DNA of 64,000 nt from Pseudofrankia inefficax (GTDB taxonomy: Bacteria > Actinomycetota > Actinomycetes > Frankiales > Frankiaceae), in assembly GCF_000166135.1 (NCBI RefSeq), contig NC_014666.1:7192001-7256000 (forward strand), given 5' to 3'. Positions 9,201 through 17,593 of this stretch are shown in pieces. Under the pieces are notes generated by a model. That model searched no databases and was not told the origin of the DNA. It was given only the letters and a program-made list of their open reading frames with translations. The translations under genes and the position numbers were made by a program. Each line of letters begins with the position of its first letter. Position 1 is the first letter of the stretch.

Positions 9201-10489
9201 CGGTGGCGTTCGCTTCCGACGGGCACACCCTGGCCAGCGGTTCCCGGGACGGCGTCCAGCTGTGGAACCTGACCAACCCCACCGCGCCAGCCCCACTCGG
9301 CAGCCCGCTGATCAACGTCGACGCGACGACGGCGGCGGCGTCGGTGGCGTTCTCCCCCGATGGTCACACCCTGGCCAGCGGCTCCGACGTCGACACGATC
9401 CAGCTGTGGGACCTGGCGAAGGCCAGCGCGCCGGCCCCACTCGGCAAGCCGCTGACCAGCGGCACCGGAGTGGCGTCGGTGGCCTTCGCACCCGACAGCC
9501 ACGCCCTCGCCAGCGGCTCAGACGACAACAAGATCCAACTGTGGAACCTGGCCGACTCCAGCGCAACGGCGCCAGTCGGCGAGACGCTGACCGACGTCTA
9601 CAACGCCGTGGTGTCGGTGGCGTTCTCCCGTGACGGGCACACCCTGGCCAGCGGCTCCGAGGGCGGCCTTCGGCTGTGGGACCTGACCAACCCGACCGCG
9701 CCAGCCCCACTCGGCGACCCGTTGACCAGCGACGATGTGACGTCAGTGGCTTTCTCCCGCGACGGGCACACTCTGGCCGGCGGTTTCAACGACGGCACGG
9801 TTCGGCTGTGGAACCTGACCAACCCCAGCGCGCCAACCCCACTCGGCAAGCCGCTCCCCGGCAGCGACGACACGGTGACGTCGGTGGCGTTCTCCGCGGA
9901 CGGGCACACCCTGGTCAGCGGCTCAGACGCCGGCACGATCCGGCGCTGGAACCTGACCAACCCCAACGCGCCAACCCCACTCGGCAAGCCACTGACCAGC
10001 ACCGACCCGGTGACGTCCGTGGCGTTCTCCCCCGACGGGCACACCCTGGCCAGCGGCACCGAAACCGGGACGATCCGGCTGTGGAACCTGACCAACCCGA
10101 CCGCGCCAGCCCCACTCGGCAACCCGTTGACCGGCACCGACTGGGTGACGTCGGTGGCGTTCTCCCCCGACGGAGACACCCTCGCCAGCGGCTCCCGCGA
10201 CCACACGATCCAGCTGTGGAACCTGACCAACCCCACCGCGCCAGCCCCACTCGGCAACCCGTTGACCGGCCACACCCGCGAGGTGATGGCGGTGGCGTTC
10301 TCCGCCGACGGACACACCCTCGCCAGCGGCTCCAAGGACCACACCATCCGGCTCTGGGACCTCAGGCCGCTGGCCAACCTACGTTCCAGCGTCGCGGCCG
10401 AGACCTGTGCCTGGGCCGGCGAACTGCCGAAGGCCGAGTGGAACAGTCTGATGCCAGGAATCTCCTTCCGCGCGGCCTGTAACTCCTGA
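6212..10489 (+). CDS. TIR–STAND ATPase–WD40 (14 repeats) conflict/signalling protein
   Basis: The 1425-residue protein has a TIR domain at about residues 25-150 (FFVSYAHGDEAW start, QAWDF, SAAYLTS). A STAND/NACHT-like ATPase follows at about 190-560, with Walker A GPSGCGKSS and Walker B LLLIIDQAEEL. One transmembrane segment lies near residue 670 (TAALLALIVLVVPTVLFL). Fourteen WD40 repeats of about 44 residues follow, enough for two seven-bladed propellers, and then a Cys-containing tail. Proteins of this build are predicted sensors: the repeats recognise a target, the ATPase oligomerises, and the TIR acts on NAD or signals. In the usual xEW motif the catalytic Glu position reads Gln (AQWQAAW). 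The repeats are nearly identical in DNA. The convergent Nudix gene ends 26 bp away. Function as antiphage defence is inferred from architecture only. Confidence 0.85.
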   Translation: MWHPVTVRTGAEARAGGQPGDDGADFFVSYAHGDEAWAEWISWQLEEAGYRVVVQAWDFLAGTHFVHEMHRAAMSAARTLAVVSAAYLTSAFSEAQWQAAWMFDPSGRERRLVPVRVEDCPLPGLLGQLVSVDVFGRSRQTAREQLLAAVASERAKPDQPPRFPGQQAAAGAPGSPRFPGPAEAGDGFWRGRSPFPGLEAFDASRAAVFKARDEDTRLLAARLRAPAGDAAGLLTVVGPSGCGKSSLVAAGLAPALGKDSDWLVLRPITPSGDPLVALAGALASAGRHLGLGWDAPRLADRLARPETAAQLVDELLAAAEPTARRLLLIIDQAEELLARGSPASQVRFLVLLAALTRGPVRAVATLRSEYLDQLIELAARAGLPVRAEALNPLPRELLHLVIVEPVRLAGLTIEDELVARMVADTGDGQALPLLAYTLQRLHAAAGEAGTAVLSAALYAHTGGVRGALIDHADAALAEAVTTFGCTDGQVLAGLLRLVTVDGEGRPVSRRVPLDQLPDGVRGVLTPFVAHRLLSVGRDPAGGPVTVELTHERLLTAWPPLATATRDRSAALVETRRVEQAAAEWDHHDQDDGYLWPGTRVDTALSLLDVADDTPKTGGTRGAGIAAGDDRTNGLLTALDARSRRFLTVSADRAHQRARRERRQRRTIRGTAALLALIVLVVPTVLFLNQRGAADRARRQTAVLDLLSRADAARGADPAQAARFALAARSVAPDGAGRTRAEATLLSLLTAPHPVGGLLTGYTDPDTVITSGSSVASVAYSPDGLTLASGSDAGLRLWNVTNPRAPAPLGKPLSGDAVTAVAFSRVGHILAGGSENGIQLWDLTNSSAPAPLGRRLSSSGAVTSVAFSPDGHVLASGSDGGLRLWNLTNPSAPAPLGRPLSSDAVTAVAFSTDGHTVASGSDDGTIRLWSLTNPGAPKPLDEPLINSSAVTAVAFSLDGHTLASGSVDHTIQLWNLTNHSAPISLGGPPIPVGNPVWSVAFASDGHTLASGSRDGVQLWNLTNPTAPAPLGSPLINVDATTAAASVAFSPDGHTLASGSDVDTIQLWDLAKASAPAPLGKPLTSGTGVASVAFAPDSHALASGSDDNKIQLWNLADSSATAPVGETLTDVYNAVVSVAFSRDGHTLASGSEGGLRLWDLTNPTAPAPLGDPLTSDDVTSVAFSRDGHTLAGGFNDGTVRLWNLTNPSAPTPLGKPLPGSDDTVTSVAFSADGHTLVSGSDAGTIRRWNLTNPNAPTPLGKPLTSTDPVTSVAFSPDGHTLASGTETGTIRLWNLTNPTAPAPLGNPLTGTDWVTSVAFSPDGDTLASGSRDHTIQLWNLTNPTAPAPLGNPLTGHTREVMAVAFSADGHTLASGSKDHTIRLWDLRPLANLRSSVAAETCAWAGELPKAEWNSLMPGISFRAACNS

Positions 10490-10515
10490 AACAGCAGCCA
10501 GAGCCGCGAACGCGG

Positions 10516-11145
10516 TCACCGGGTCCGGGCGGTGAGCGGGGCCGGCCAGGGGAGGTCGGCCGGACGCAGGGGCTTCCAGCCGAGGGCCCGGGCGCTTGCC
10601 GCTGCGAGCAGGCCGGCGACCGTGGCGGAGTTCTGGATCTCGCCGGCGTGTACCCGCGCGACGGCCTCGTCAAGGCTCAGCCACTCGGTGCGGAAGTCGG
10701 CCTCCTCGAACTCGCCGGCCTGGCCGAGTTCGTAACGCTCGTCGTCCGGGACGACCGTCAGGTCGCGGGCGAGGTAGACGCGGGCCAGCTGGTTGACCGC
10801 CCCCGGCGATACGCGCATGTCCGCGAGGATGTGCCAGGTGGCGGCCCGGAGCGCGGCCTCTTCGTACAGCTCTCGCCTCGCCGCCTCGAAGGGCGTCTCT
10901 CCCGGCTTGTCGGCCAGCCCGGCCGGTAGCTCGATCAGGTAGCCGCCGACGGGGTGACGGTACTGGGAGAGCAGGAAGACCCGGTCGGTGTCGTCAAGCG
11001 GCACGATCGTCACCGCCGCGGGCCGATCGAGGACCGCACGCTCGGCGACCTGGCCGCCGGGCATCCGGACGTCGTCGACCCGCAGGGACATCACCTTGTC
11101 CGCGTAGACCGGCCGCGACGCGACCGTCTCGTAGCCCGCGCTCAT
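10516..11145 (-). CDS. Nudix hydrolase, ADP-ribose pyrophosphatase type (copy 1)
   Basis: The 209-residue protein has the ADP-ribose pyrophosphatase layout: LLSQYRHPVGGYLIELPAG before the Nudix box, then GETPFEAARRELYEEAAL. The final Gly of the Nudix signature is Ala here, while the catalytic REL.EE core is intact. It is a close paralogue of the divergent gene starting at 11369; both begin with the same GYETV motif, which together with an AGGAGG site supports the MSAGYE start rather than the longer frame. The predicted reaction is ADP-ribose to AMP plus ribose-5-phosphate. It converges on the TIR–STAND–WD40 gene, which may matter because TIR enzymes can release ADP-ribose. Confidence 0.85.
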   Translation of the reverse strand: MSAGYETVASRPVYADKVMSLRVDDVRMPGGQVAERAVLDRPAAVTIVPLDDTDRVFLLSQYRHPVGGYLIELPAGLADKPGETPFEAARRELYEEAALRAATWHILADMRVSPGAVNQLARVYLARDLTVVPDDERYELGQAGEFEEADFRTEWLSLDEAVARVHAGEIQNSATVAGLLAAASARALGWKPLRPADLPWPAPLTARTR

Positions 11146-11368
11146 CGGGTCCAGATCCTCCTCGGAGTGGGTGCCGTGCGGCTTCATGCTCTCAACAGGC
11201 CTCGACCGGCCGCCGGCCTCATCGACTGGCCTGGTGCCGAAGCGGCCTGTGACGGCAGGCTGGGGCGGGTCGGTCATGCTTCTGGCCTGGGGGTTCACGC
11301 GTGTACCTGATGGGCCGTCGGCTGGGCTGCCCTGGCCACGCGGGCGGGGATGACGAGAGGCGAGCGGC

Positions 11369-12049
11369 ATGGGCGACGGCTACGAGACGGTGGACTCGCG
11401 GTTGGTACACGAGAACCACATCATGTCGATCCGGGTCGAGCAGGTCCGGATGCCCGGAGGTCAGATCGCCGAGCGCGACGTCATCGACCGGATGGGCGCC
11501 GTGGTGATCGTCGCCCTCGATGGCGACGGACGGGTCTTCCTGCTCTCGCAGTACCGGCATCCGGTGGGTGGGTTCGTCGTCGAGCTTCCCGCCGGGTTGC
11601 TCGACAAGCCGGACGAGACGCCTTTCGAGGCGGCCCGGCGCGAGCTCTACGAGGAGGCGGGCCTGCGCGCTTCGACCTGGCACACGCTGCTGGACCTGCG
11701 ACTGACCCCGGCGGCCATGAACCACCGGGTGCGCGTCTATCTGGCCCGCGACCTGACTGTCGTCCCGGACGACGAGCGTTACGAGCTGGGCCAGGGTGGG
11801 GAGTTCGAGGAGGCGGACTTCCGCTCCGAGTGGGTCGACCTCGGCGAAGCCGTCGGCCGGGCACTCGCCGGCGAGCTCCAGAACGACGCCGCCGTCGCCG
11901 GCCTGCTCGCGACCGCCGCCGCCGCCGCTCAGACCGACGACTGGCATTCGCTGCGGCCCGCCGACCTCCCCTGGCCACCCCGCCTCGTCACCGGCCAGGC
12001 ACCTCGAGTACCTAGCGCCGGGTCCGCCGAGGTCGGCCCGCCAGCTTGA
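11369..12049 (+). CDS. Nudix hydrolase, ADP-ribose pyrophosphatase type (copy 2)
   Basis: The 226-residue paralogue of the neighbouring minus-strand Nudix gene is similar along its whole length (GYETV…HIMSIRV, LSQYRHPVGGFVVELPAG, VPDDERYELGQGGEFEEADF). Its Nudix box is canonical, ending EEAGL. The predicted activity is hydrolysis of ADP-ribose or a related nucleotide sugar. The two genes are divergent with 223 bp between them, so they arose by inverted duplication and may share control elements. The C-terminal extension of about 20 residues is low-complexity. The stop codon overlaps the first bases of palindromic repeat copy B. Confidence 0.88.
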   Translation: MGDGYETVDSRLVHENHIMSIRVEQVRMPGGQIAERDVIDRMGAVVIVALDGDGRVFLLSQYRHPVGGFVVELPAGLLDKPDETPFEAARRELYEEAGLRASTWHTLLDLRLTPAAMNHRVRVYLARDLTVVPDDERYELGQGGEFEEADFRSEWVDLGEAVGRALAGELQNDAAVAGLLATAAAAAQTDDWHSLRPADLPWPPRLVTGQAPRVPSAGSAEVGPPA

Positions 12050-12120
12050 TCGTCGTTTCGGCCCTCGCCTGGTCACAAAACCGCCGCGATTACGACCACG
12101 CGAGGGCCAAAACAGCGATC
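12048..12120. repeat. 73-bp palindromic intergenic repeat, copy B
   Basis: The element has the same length and ends as copy A (GATCG at the left, GCGATC at the right). It has arms containing GTTTCGGCCCTCGCCTGGTC and GACCACGCGAGGGCCAAAAC. It sits between the convergent Nudix copy 2 and cysM genes and starts within the Nudix stop codon, consistent with a shared hairpin terminator or an inserted palindromic element. Confidence 0.8.
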
Positions 12121-12185
12121 TTGCCGGTCTCAGGACGCGGCCGACCTCGGCGGGCCGGCCTCGCGGACCCGGGGGCAGGGCGGAC

Positions 12186-13139
<954 letters not shown>

Positions 13140-13168
13140 CTACCGATCCGTGTGTCGCCGGTCGACGA

Positions 13169-13450
13169 TCAGCCGCCAGCGACGGCGGGCAAAATGGTGA
13201 CACTGTCGCCATCGGACAGCTTCGCGTCCAGGCCGCCGAGGAAGCGGACGTCCTCGTCGTTGATGTAGACGTTGACGAAGCGGTGCAGCTCGCCGGCGCC
13301 GTCACCGGAGATGAGCCGGCCGCGCAGCCCGGGGTGGCGGGTGTCGAGGTCCGTGAACAGCGCGGCCAGGGTGTCCCCCGAGCCGTCGACGACCTTCGAG
13401 TTGCCGGTGTAGCTGCGCAGGATGGTCGGCACGCGGACCTGGACTGCCAT
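13169..13450 (-). CDS. cysO: Sulfur carrier protein CysO
   Basis: The 93-residue ubiquitin-like (ThiS/MoaD fold) protein ends in the diagnostic Gly-Gly (PAVAGG). It has typical motifs VNVYINDEDVRFL and LSDGDSVTILP. The C-terminal glycine is thiocarboxylated and receives the cysteine built by CysM, which the Mec metalloprotease then clips off. It lies between the leader peptide and cysM. The ATG is preceded by an AGGAG-type site (GAGAAGAGGAGCACC). Function is well supported by the adjacent partners. Confidence 0.93.
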   Translation of the reverse strand: MAVQVRVPTILRSYTGNSKVVDGSGDTLAALFTDLDTRHPGLRGRLISGDGAGELHRFVNVYINDEDVRFLGGLDAKLSDGDSVTILPAVAGG

Positions 13451-13774
13451 GGTGCTCCTCTTCTCAGGGGCCGCGGCCCGGCCGGGCTACGGCATCCCGG
13501 CCGGGCGGCCAGGCGCGGAACGATAAAGCTAACGAATGTGGCGCCGCTCGGGGCGCTGTGGCCGGACCCGGATGGCCTGACCACGCGGCGTCGTGCGGTC
13601 AGAGCAAACGCCGCGAGCGCCCTCCAGTGTTCCAGGCTTGGCCGCCGTTCGGCGCCCGTCGAGATCTGGCCGTCGGGCGAGACCGGCGCGCGGGCCTGAG
13701 CGCAGCGGGCCAGGCGATGGCAGCGGGCGCTCAGACGGCGGCTGGGCGGCGCGGCGCGGGCCGGGCGGCGAGCG
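13451..13774 (-). promoter_or_regulatory. Long untranslated leader between the leader peptide and cysO
   Basis: About 325 bp separate the small peptide gene from cysO on the same strand. Protein-like frames here are Arg-rich and unconvincing. The spacing is what a leader-peptide attenuation region would need, but I did not identify a specific terminator/antiterminator pair by eye. The regulatory call rests on the neighbouring peptide. Confidence 0.35.
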
Positions 13775-13837
13775 TCAGCGCGTGCCAGGACAGCGGGCGC
13801 TGTTCACCCGCAGCAGGTCGACATGCAGTCGCGCCAC
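13775..13837 (-). CDS. Putative sulfur-metabolism leader peptide (RLHVDLLRVNSARC type)
   Basis: A 20-codon frame starts at GTG with a GGAG site 9 nt upstream and encodes VARLHVDLLRVNSARCPGTR. The core R-HVDLLRV-SA-C matches a short peptide family widely annotated as putative leader peptide ahead of sulfur and cysteine genes in actinobacteria. An upstream in-frame ATG at 13897 would give a 40-residue version. It lies between mec and cysO, with about 325 bp to cysO. The single Cys codon near the end could let ribosome stalling sense cysteinyl-tRNA. The family match is from memory; the attenuation role is inference. Confidence 0.65.
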   Translation of the reverse strand: MARLHVDLLRVNSARCPGTR

Positions 13838-14031
13838 GAGGAACAGCTCCGGAACGCCCACGGCCACGGCGGTGCGCGGGTGGCGGGGCGCAGTCATGAC
13901 GCCATCGTTGCACATGTGTGACGCTTCGCGGGGTCCCACGACTGTGACCCTGGCGGACCCGGGACCCGGTGGAACCCCGGAACCCGGTGGAACCCCGGGC
14001 CCCGGGCACAACCCCGGCCACACCCGGCCGC

Positions 14032-14445
14032 TCAGCCGATCTCGACCGGCTCCTCGGTGATGACGCCGTCGACGATCCGGAACGAGCGGAACTCGGTGGT
14101 CTCCGGCTCCCGGGTGGACGCCAGCACGTAGTGCGCGCCGGGCTCGGACGCGAACGAGACGTCGGTCCGGGACGGGTAGGCCTCGGTGGCGGTGTGCGAG
14201 TGGTAAATGACGACGGGCTCCTCGTCCTTGTCGTCCATCTCCCGCCACACCTTGAGCTGCTCCATCGAGTCGAACCGGTAGAAGGTCGGGGAGCGCTCGG
14301 CGTTCTCCATCGGGATGAACCGCTCCGGGCGGTCCGAGCCGAACGGTCCGGCGATCACACCGCACGCCTCATCCGGGTGGTCCCGCCGGGCATGATCGAT
14401 GATGGCCTCGTAGAGGGCGCGGTCGATGCGCAACACGTCGACCAC
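14032..14445 (-). CDS. mec: Mec metalloprotease (JAMM/MPN+) releasing cysteine from CysO
   Basis: The 137-residue MPN+ domain protein has a complete JAMM motif: an upstream Glu in HPDEACGVIAG, then HSHTATEAYPSRTD (HxHx7Sx2D) as zinc ligands. Its role in the CysO pathway is to cleave the CysO–cysteine bond to free cysteine and regenerate the carrier. It sits 27 bp after DUF2017 and upstream of the leader peptide, cysO and cysM, all in one direction, which supports the pathway assignment. Confidence 0.92.
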   Translation of the reverse strand: MVDVLRIDRALYEAIIDHARRDHPDEACGVIAGPFGSDRPERFIPMENAERSPTFYRFDSMEQLKVWREMDDKDEEPVVIYHSHTATEAYPSRTDVSFASEPGAHYVLASTREPETTEFRSFRIVDGVITEEPVEIG

Positions 14446-14472
14446 GGTACGACGGATCTGCCCCGCGTTGGT

Positions 14473-15060
14473 TCAGTCGAGGGTGCGGATCAGGTTGTCC
14501 ACCAGGATGGTCAGCAGCTCGTACATCTCGATGACCGGCAGCCGCCTGTCATCGGGGGGAAGCTCACCGAGCTCGTCGAGATAGTTGTCATCGGTGATCC
14601 CCAGCCGGGTCCCGAACACCAGCCGCAGGTCGTTCAGCGTGGTCAGCCAGTCCTGCGCCACCTCGTCGTCGAGGAGCAGCACCTCACCGGGGCCCGGCAC
14701 GGTCGCGAGCACCCGGCGGGCCGCCGCGCGCTTGTGTGCCAGCGCGTCGTCGGTACGACGGCGGCGGAAGTCACCCGACGCCATCGGGTCCTCCGGGTAC
14801 GGGTCGGGCAGCAGCCGGGCCAGGGCCGGGTCCTCCGGCGGCGGCGGCGCGGTGTCGCGCAGGCCTACCAGCGCTTCCAGCGGGTCGTCGACCGGCGGCG
14901 GCTCCAGCATCCGGTCCATCTGCTTGACCAGCTCGATCAGCACCGAGCCCTCCCACTGGGGGAGACGGAGCTCGATGCCATGGCGCGTGCGCCGGAAGCT
15001 GTCCGGCAGCCGGCCGTACCCCTGCGCCACGTCCCCGTCCTCGTCCAGCGGTGTGCTCAT
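14473..15060 (-). CDS. DUF2017 family protein
   Basis: The 195-residue acidic protein has no signal peptide or transmembrane segment. N-terminal (FRRTRHGIELRLPQWE) and C-terminal (WLTTLNDLRLVFGTRLGI, YELLTILVDNLIRTLD) helical motifs match DUF2017, a family nearly always found immediately after clpS in actinobacteria. The gap to clpS is only 8 bp, so translational coupling is likely. A role connected to Clp proteolysis is suggested by context but is not established. Confidence 0.9.
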   Translation of the reverse strand: MSTPLDEDGDVAQGYGRLPDSFRRTRHGIELRLPQWEGSVLIELVKQMDRMLEPPPVDDPLEALVGLRDTAPPPPEDPALARLLPDPYPEDPMASGDFRRRRTDDALAHKRAAARRVLATVPGPGEVLLLDDEVAQDWLTTLNDLRLVFGTRLGITDDNYLDELGELPPDDRRLPVIEMYELLTILVDNLIRTLD

Positions 15061-15068
15061 TCGGGCCC

Positions 15069-15359
15069 TCAGTCCTGGCGGACGGTGGCCCAGAGGCCGT
15101 AGGTATGCAGGCGGGCGGCGTCGCGTTCCATCTCGTCGCGGGTCCCGTTGCTGACGGATGCTCGGCCCTTCTCGTGGACGTCGAGCATCAGCTTGCGCGC
15201 GGTAGGTCGGTCGTAGCCGAACAGCTTCTGAAAGACGTAGGTCACATAGGACATCAGGTTGATCGGGTCGTTCCAGACGATCGTGACCCAGGGTCGGTCG
15301 TCACTGAGCGCCTCTTCGATCTCCTCGACGTCCGCGGGTGAGACGGCGGTGGCGGTCAC
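15069..15359 (-). CDS. clpS: ATP-dependent Clp protease adaptor ClpS
   Basis: The 96-residue protein has the ClpS core: WVTIVWNDPINLMSYVTYVF (the N-degron pocket region), followed by the helix with LMLDVHEKGRA. ClpS binds proteins with bulky hydrophobic N-terminal residues and hands them to ClpC/ClpA–ClpP in the cytoplasm. It heads the clpS–DUF2017–mec run. A 108-bp gap separates it from nrtR upstream, so its own promoter may lie there. Confidence 0.95.
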   Translation of the reverse strand: MTATAVSPADVEEIEEALSDDRPWVTIVWNDPINLMSYVTYVFQKLFGYDRPTARKLMLDVHEKGRASVSNGTRDEMERDAARLHTYGLWATVRQD

Positions 15360-15467
15360 GGCATCTATTGTTACGCACCCCGCCCCTCTCTACCCGTCGG
15401 CTGGTGAACCTCCGACACGGTCCGTCGCGGGCACGCACCTCTCGGACACCGAGTCCCCAGCGGTCCG

Positions 15468-16166
15468 TCAGACGGAACGGCGCAGCAGCGGGGGGTACAG
15501 CGCGGTCGCCGAACCCCGCCGGTAGAGCTGGGCCGGCCGGCCGCCACCGCGCGGCGAGCTGACGGCGCCGACCGGGAGGACGAAGTCCGGCGTGCTCAGC
15601 ACCTTGCGGCGGAAGTTCGGCGGGTCGAGGCTCACGCCCCAGGCCGCCTCGTAGACCCGGCGCAGGTCGGCCAGGGTGAACGGCTCCTCGCAGAAGGCCG
15701 CCGCCATCGGGGTGTACTCCAGCTTGCCGCGGGCGCGCTCGACCCCGTCGGCGACGATGCGCGGATGGTCGAACGCGAGGGTCGGCCCGTCGGGCGAACC
15801 GAGGTCCTCGACCGGCCACCAGCGGGCCTGCTGCCCCCGGCGGCCCGGCTCCGGCTGCGGCAGGTTCGGCAGCAGGGCCAGGTAGGCGACGCTGACGACC
15901 CGGGTGCGCGGATCGCGCCCGGGGGCTCCGTAGCTGTACAGCTGCTCCAGGTGGCCGGCCGTCGTCACGCCGGTTTCCTCGGCGAGCTGGCGGCGGGCCG
16001 AGTCGTCCAGGTCCTCGTCGGCGCCGACGAAGCCCCCGGGCAGCGCCCAGTAGTGCGCGAACGGCTCCTCGTCGCGCTGGATGACCAGGACGCACAGCCG
16101 TCCCGCTCGCAGGGTGAGCAGGACCACGTCGACGGTGACGCTGATCGCCGGGGGCTCTGGACTCAC
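15468..16166 (-). CDS. nrtR: NrtR-type Nudix transcriptional regulator of NAD metabolism
   Basis: The 232-residue protein combines an N-terminal Nudix domain (ALPGGFVGADEDLDD…RRQLAEETGV) with a C-terminal winged-helix region (FTLADLRRVYEAAWG…NFRRKVLSTPDFVLPVG). The Nudix box has RQL where hydrolases have REL, so a key catalytic Glu is Gln. This is typical of NrtR, where the fold senses ADP-ribose rather than hydrolysing it. It follows pncB by 23 bp on the same strand, and NrtR is known to control NAD salvage genes, so autoregulation of a pncB–nrtR unit is likely. A catalytic Nudix enzyme is less likely. Confidence 0.85.
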   Translation of the reverse strand: MSPEPPAISVTVDVVLLTLRAGRLCVLVIQRDEEPFAHYWALPGGFVGADEDLDDSARRQLAEETGVTTAGHLEQLYSYGAPGRDPRTRVVSVAYLALLPNLPQPEPGRRGQQARWWPVEDLGSPDGPTLAFDHPRIVADGVERARGKLEYTPMAAAFCEEPFTLADLRRVYEAAWGVSLDPPNFRRKVLSTPDFVLPVGAVSSPRGGGRPAQLYRRGSATALYPPLLRRSV

Positions 16167-16189
16167 GGCGTTCAGCTTCTCGCACGGCG

Positions 16190-17593
16190 TCAGGGATGCG
16201 GCACCGAGGTGATGACCGGCAGGCAGGGGTGGCCGAAGGCGACGTCGCGGGCCCGGCGAGGCAGGTCGGCGAGGGCGGCCCGGTGGTGGTCGCGGGCCCG
16301 GCGCAGCCCGACCGGGCCCGTCACCGTCGGGTCGACGACCGCCCCGTCGCGCACCAGCTCGACCAGCAGCGGCCGGTCGCGGCCGGGGCCCGCGAGGCTC
16401 CCGCCCACCGGCTGCGCCTGCTCGGCCGGCCCATCCAGGGCCGACGGGGCAAGCCCGCCCTCGGTCTGGCTGTGGCCCCGTGACGCGGCGTCGCCGCCGG
16501 GACGCTCGCCGGCCGGCAGCACGAGGTCGACGACGGCGACCCCGCCGGCGTCGTGCCGGCGCAGCACGTCCTTGCGGCCGCCGCGGGTGGTCTTGCCGAC
16601 GGACGTCTTCGCCACCGGCCGGCCGTCGATCTCGACAAGCTTGTAGACGAAGCCGGCGGTCGGCGCGCCCGAACCGGTGACGAGGCTGGTGCCGACGCCG
16701 TAGCCCGCGGCCGGGACGCCGGCGAGCCGGGCGATGCTGTGCTCGTCGAGGTCGCCGGTGACGATGATCCGGGTCTCGGTGGCGCCCAGCGCGTCGAGCT
16801 GGGCCCTGGCGGCCCGTACGCCCGCGGCCGGGTCACCGCTGTCGATCCGGATCGCGCCGAGGCCCGGCCCCGCCGCCGCGACGGCCGCCGCGATGCCCGC
16901 CTCGGTGTCGTACGTGTCGACCAGCAGCGTCGTGTCGACGCCCAGGGTGTCGACCTGGGCCTCGAAGGCTTCCTGTTCGGTCGGGTGCGCGAGCGTGAAC
17001 GCGTGCGCGGCGGTGCCACTGCTCGGCACCCCCCAGCGCCGGGCGGCCTCCAGGTTGGAGGTGGCCGCGAAGCCGACCAGGTACGCCGCCCGGGCGGCGG
17101 CGACCGCGGCCTCCTCGTGGGTGCGCCGGGAGCCCATCTCGATCAGCGGCCTGCTCCCGGCGGCCTGCACCATCCGGGCGCCGGCCGCGGCGATGGCGCT
17201 GTCGTGGTTCAGCACCGACAGCGTGAGCGTCTCCAGCAGCACGCATTCGGCGAACGGGCCCTCGACCACGAGCACCGGAGTGCCGGGCAGAAAGGGCTCC
17301 CCCTCCGCGAAGCCGCGAATGGCGCCGGAGAAGCGGTAGGCGGCCAGCCAGTCGGCGGTGGCCGCGTCCACGACGCCGCTGCCGGTGAGCAGGCTGAGCT
17401 CCTCGGGCCCGAACCGGAAGTCCGCGAGCGCGGCGAGCAGCCGGCCGGTGCCGGCGACGACGCCGTAGCGGCGGCCGGCGGGAAGCGAGCGGGCGAACAC
17501 CTCGAAGGTGGCTCGCCGGTGCGCCGCGCCGGACTTCAGCGCGGCGCGCAGCATGGTCAGCTCGTAATGATCAGTAAGAAGCGCCGTGGACAT
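16190..17593 (-). CDS. pncB: Nicotinate phosphoribosyltransferase
   Basis: The 467-residue protein starts STALLTDHYELTML, the classic N-terminus of the family. It carries the phosphorylatable-His region PSSGTAAHAF and the loop IRIDSGD, with GTSLVTGSGAP in the phosphate-binding region. It makes nicotinate mononucleotide from nicotinate and PRPP in NAD salvage. Compared with relatives there is a Gly/Ser/Pro-rich insertion of about 40 residues near residue 390. The start ATG was chosen because the family begins exactly there; a longer frame adds an Arg-rich tail. Its neighbour nrtR fits the pathway. Confidence 0.93.
   Translation of the reverse strand: MSTALLTDHYELTMLRAALKSGAAHRRATFEVFARSLPAGRRYGVVAGTGRLLAALADFRFGPEELSLLTGSGVVDAATADWLAAYRFSGAIRGFAEGEPFLPGTPVLVVEGPFAECVLLETLTLSVLNHDSAIAAAGARMVQAAGSRPLIEMGSRRTHEEAAVAAARAAYLVGFAATSNLEAARRWGVPSSGTAAHAFTLAHPTEQEAFEAQVDTLGVDTTLLVDTYDTEAGIAAAVAAAGPGLGAIRIDSGDPAAGVRAARAQLDALGATETRIIVTGDLDEHSIARLAGVPAAGYGVGTSLVTGSGAPTAGFVYKLVEIDGRPVAKTSVGKTTRGGRKDVLRRHDAGGVAVVDLVLPAGERPGGDAASRGHSQTEGGLAPSALDGPAEQAQPVGGSLAGPGRDRPLLVELVRDGAVVDPTVTGPVGLRRARDHHRAALADLPRRARDVAFGHPCLPVITSVPHP

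Noticed and set aside
6212-10489. Reading the near-identical WD40 or RCC1 DNA repeats as a CRISPR-like or intergenic repeat array
   Set aside because: The repeats keep frame and encode standard propeller blades, so they are protein repeats.
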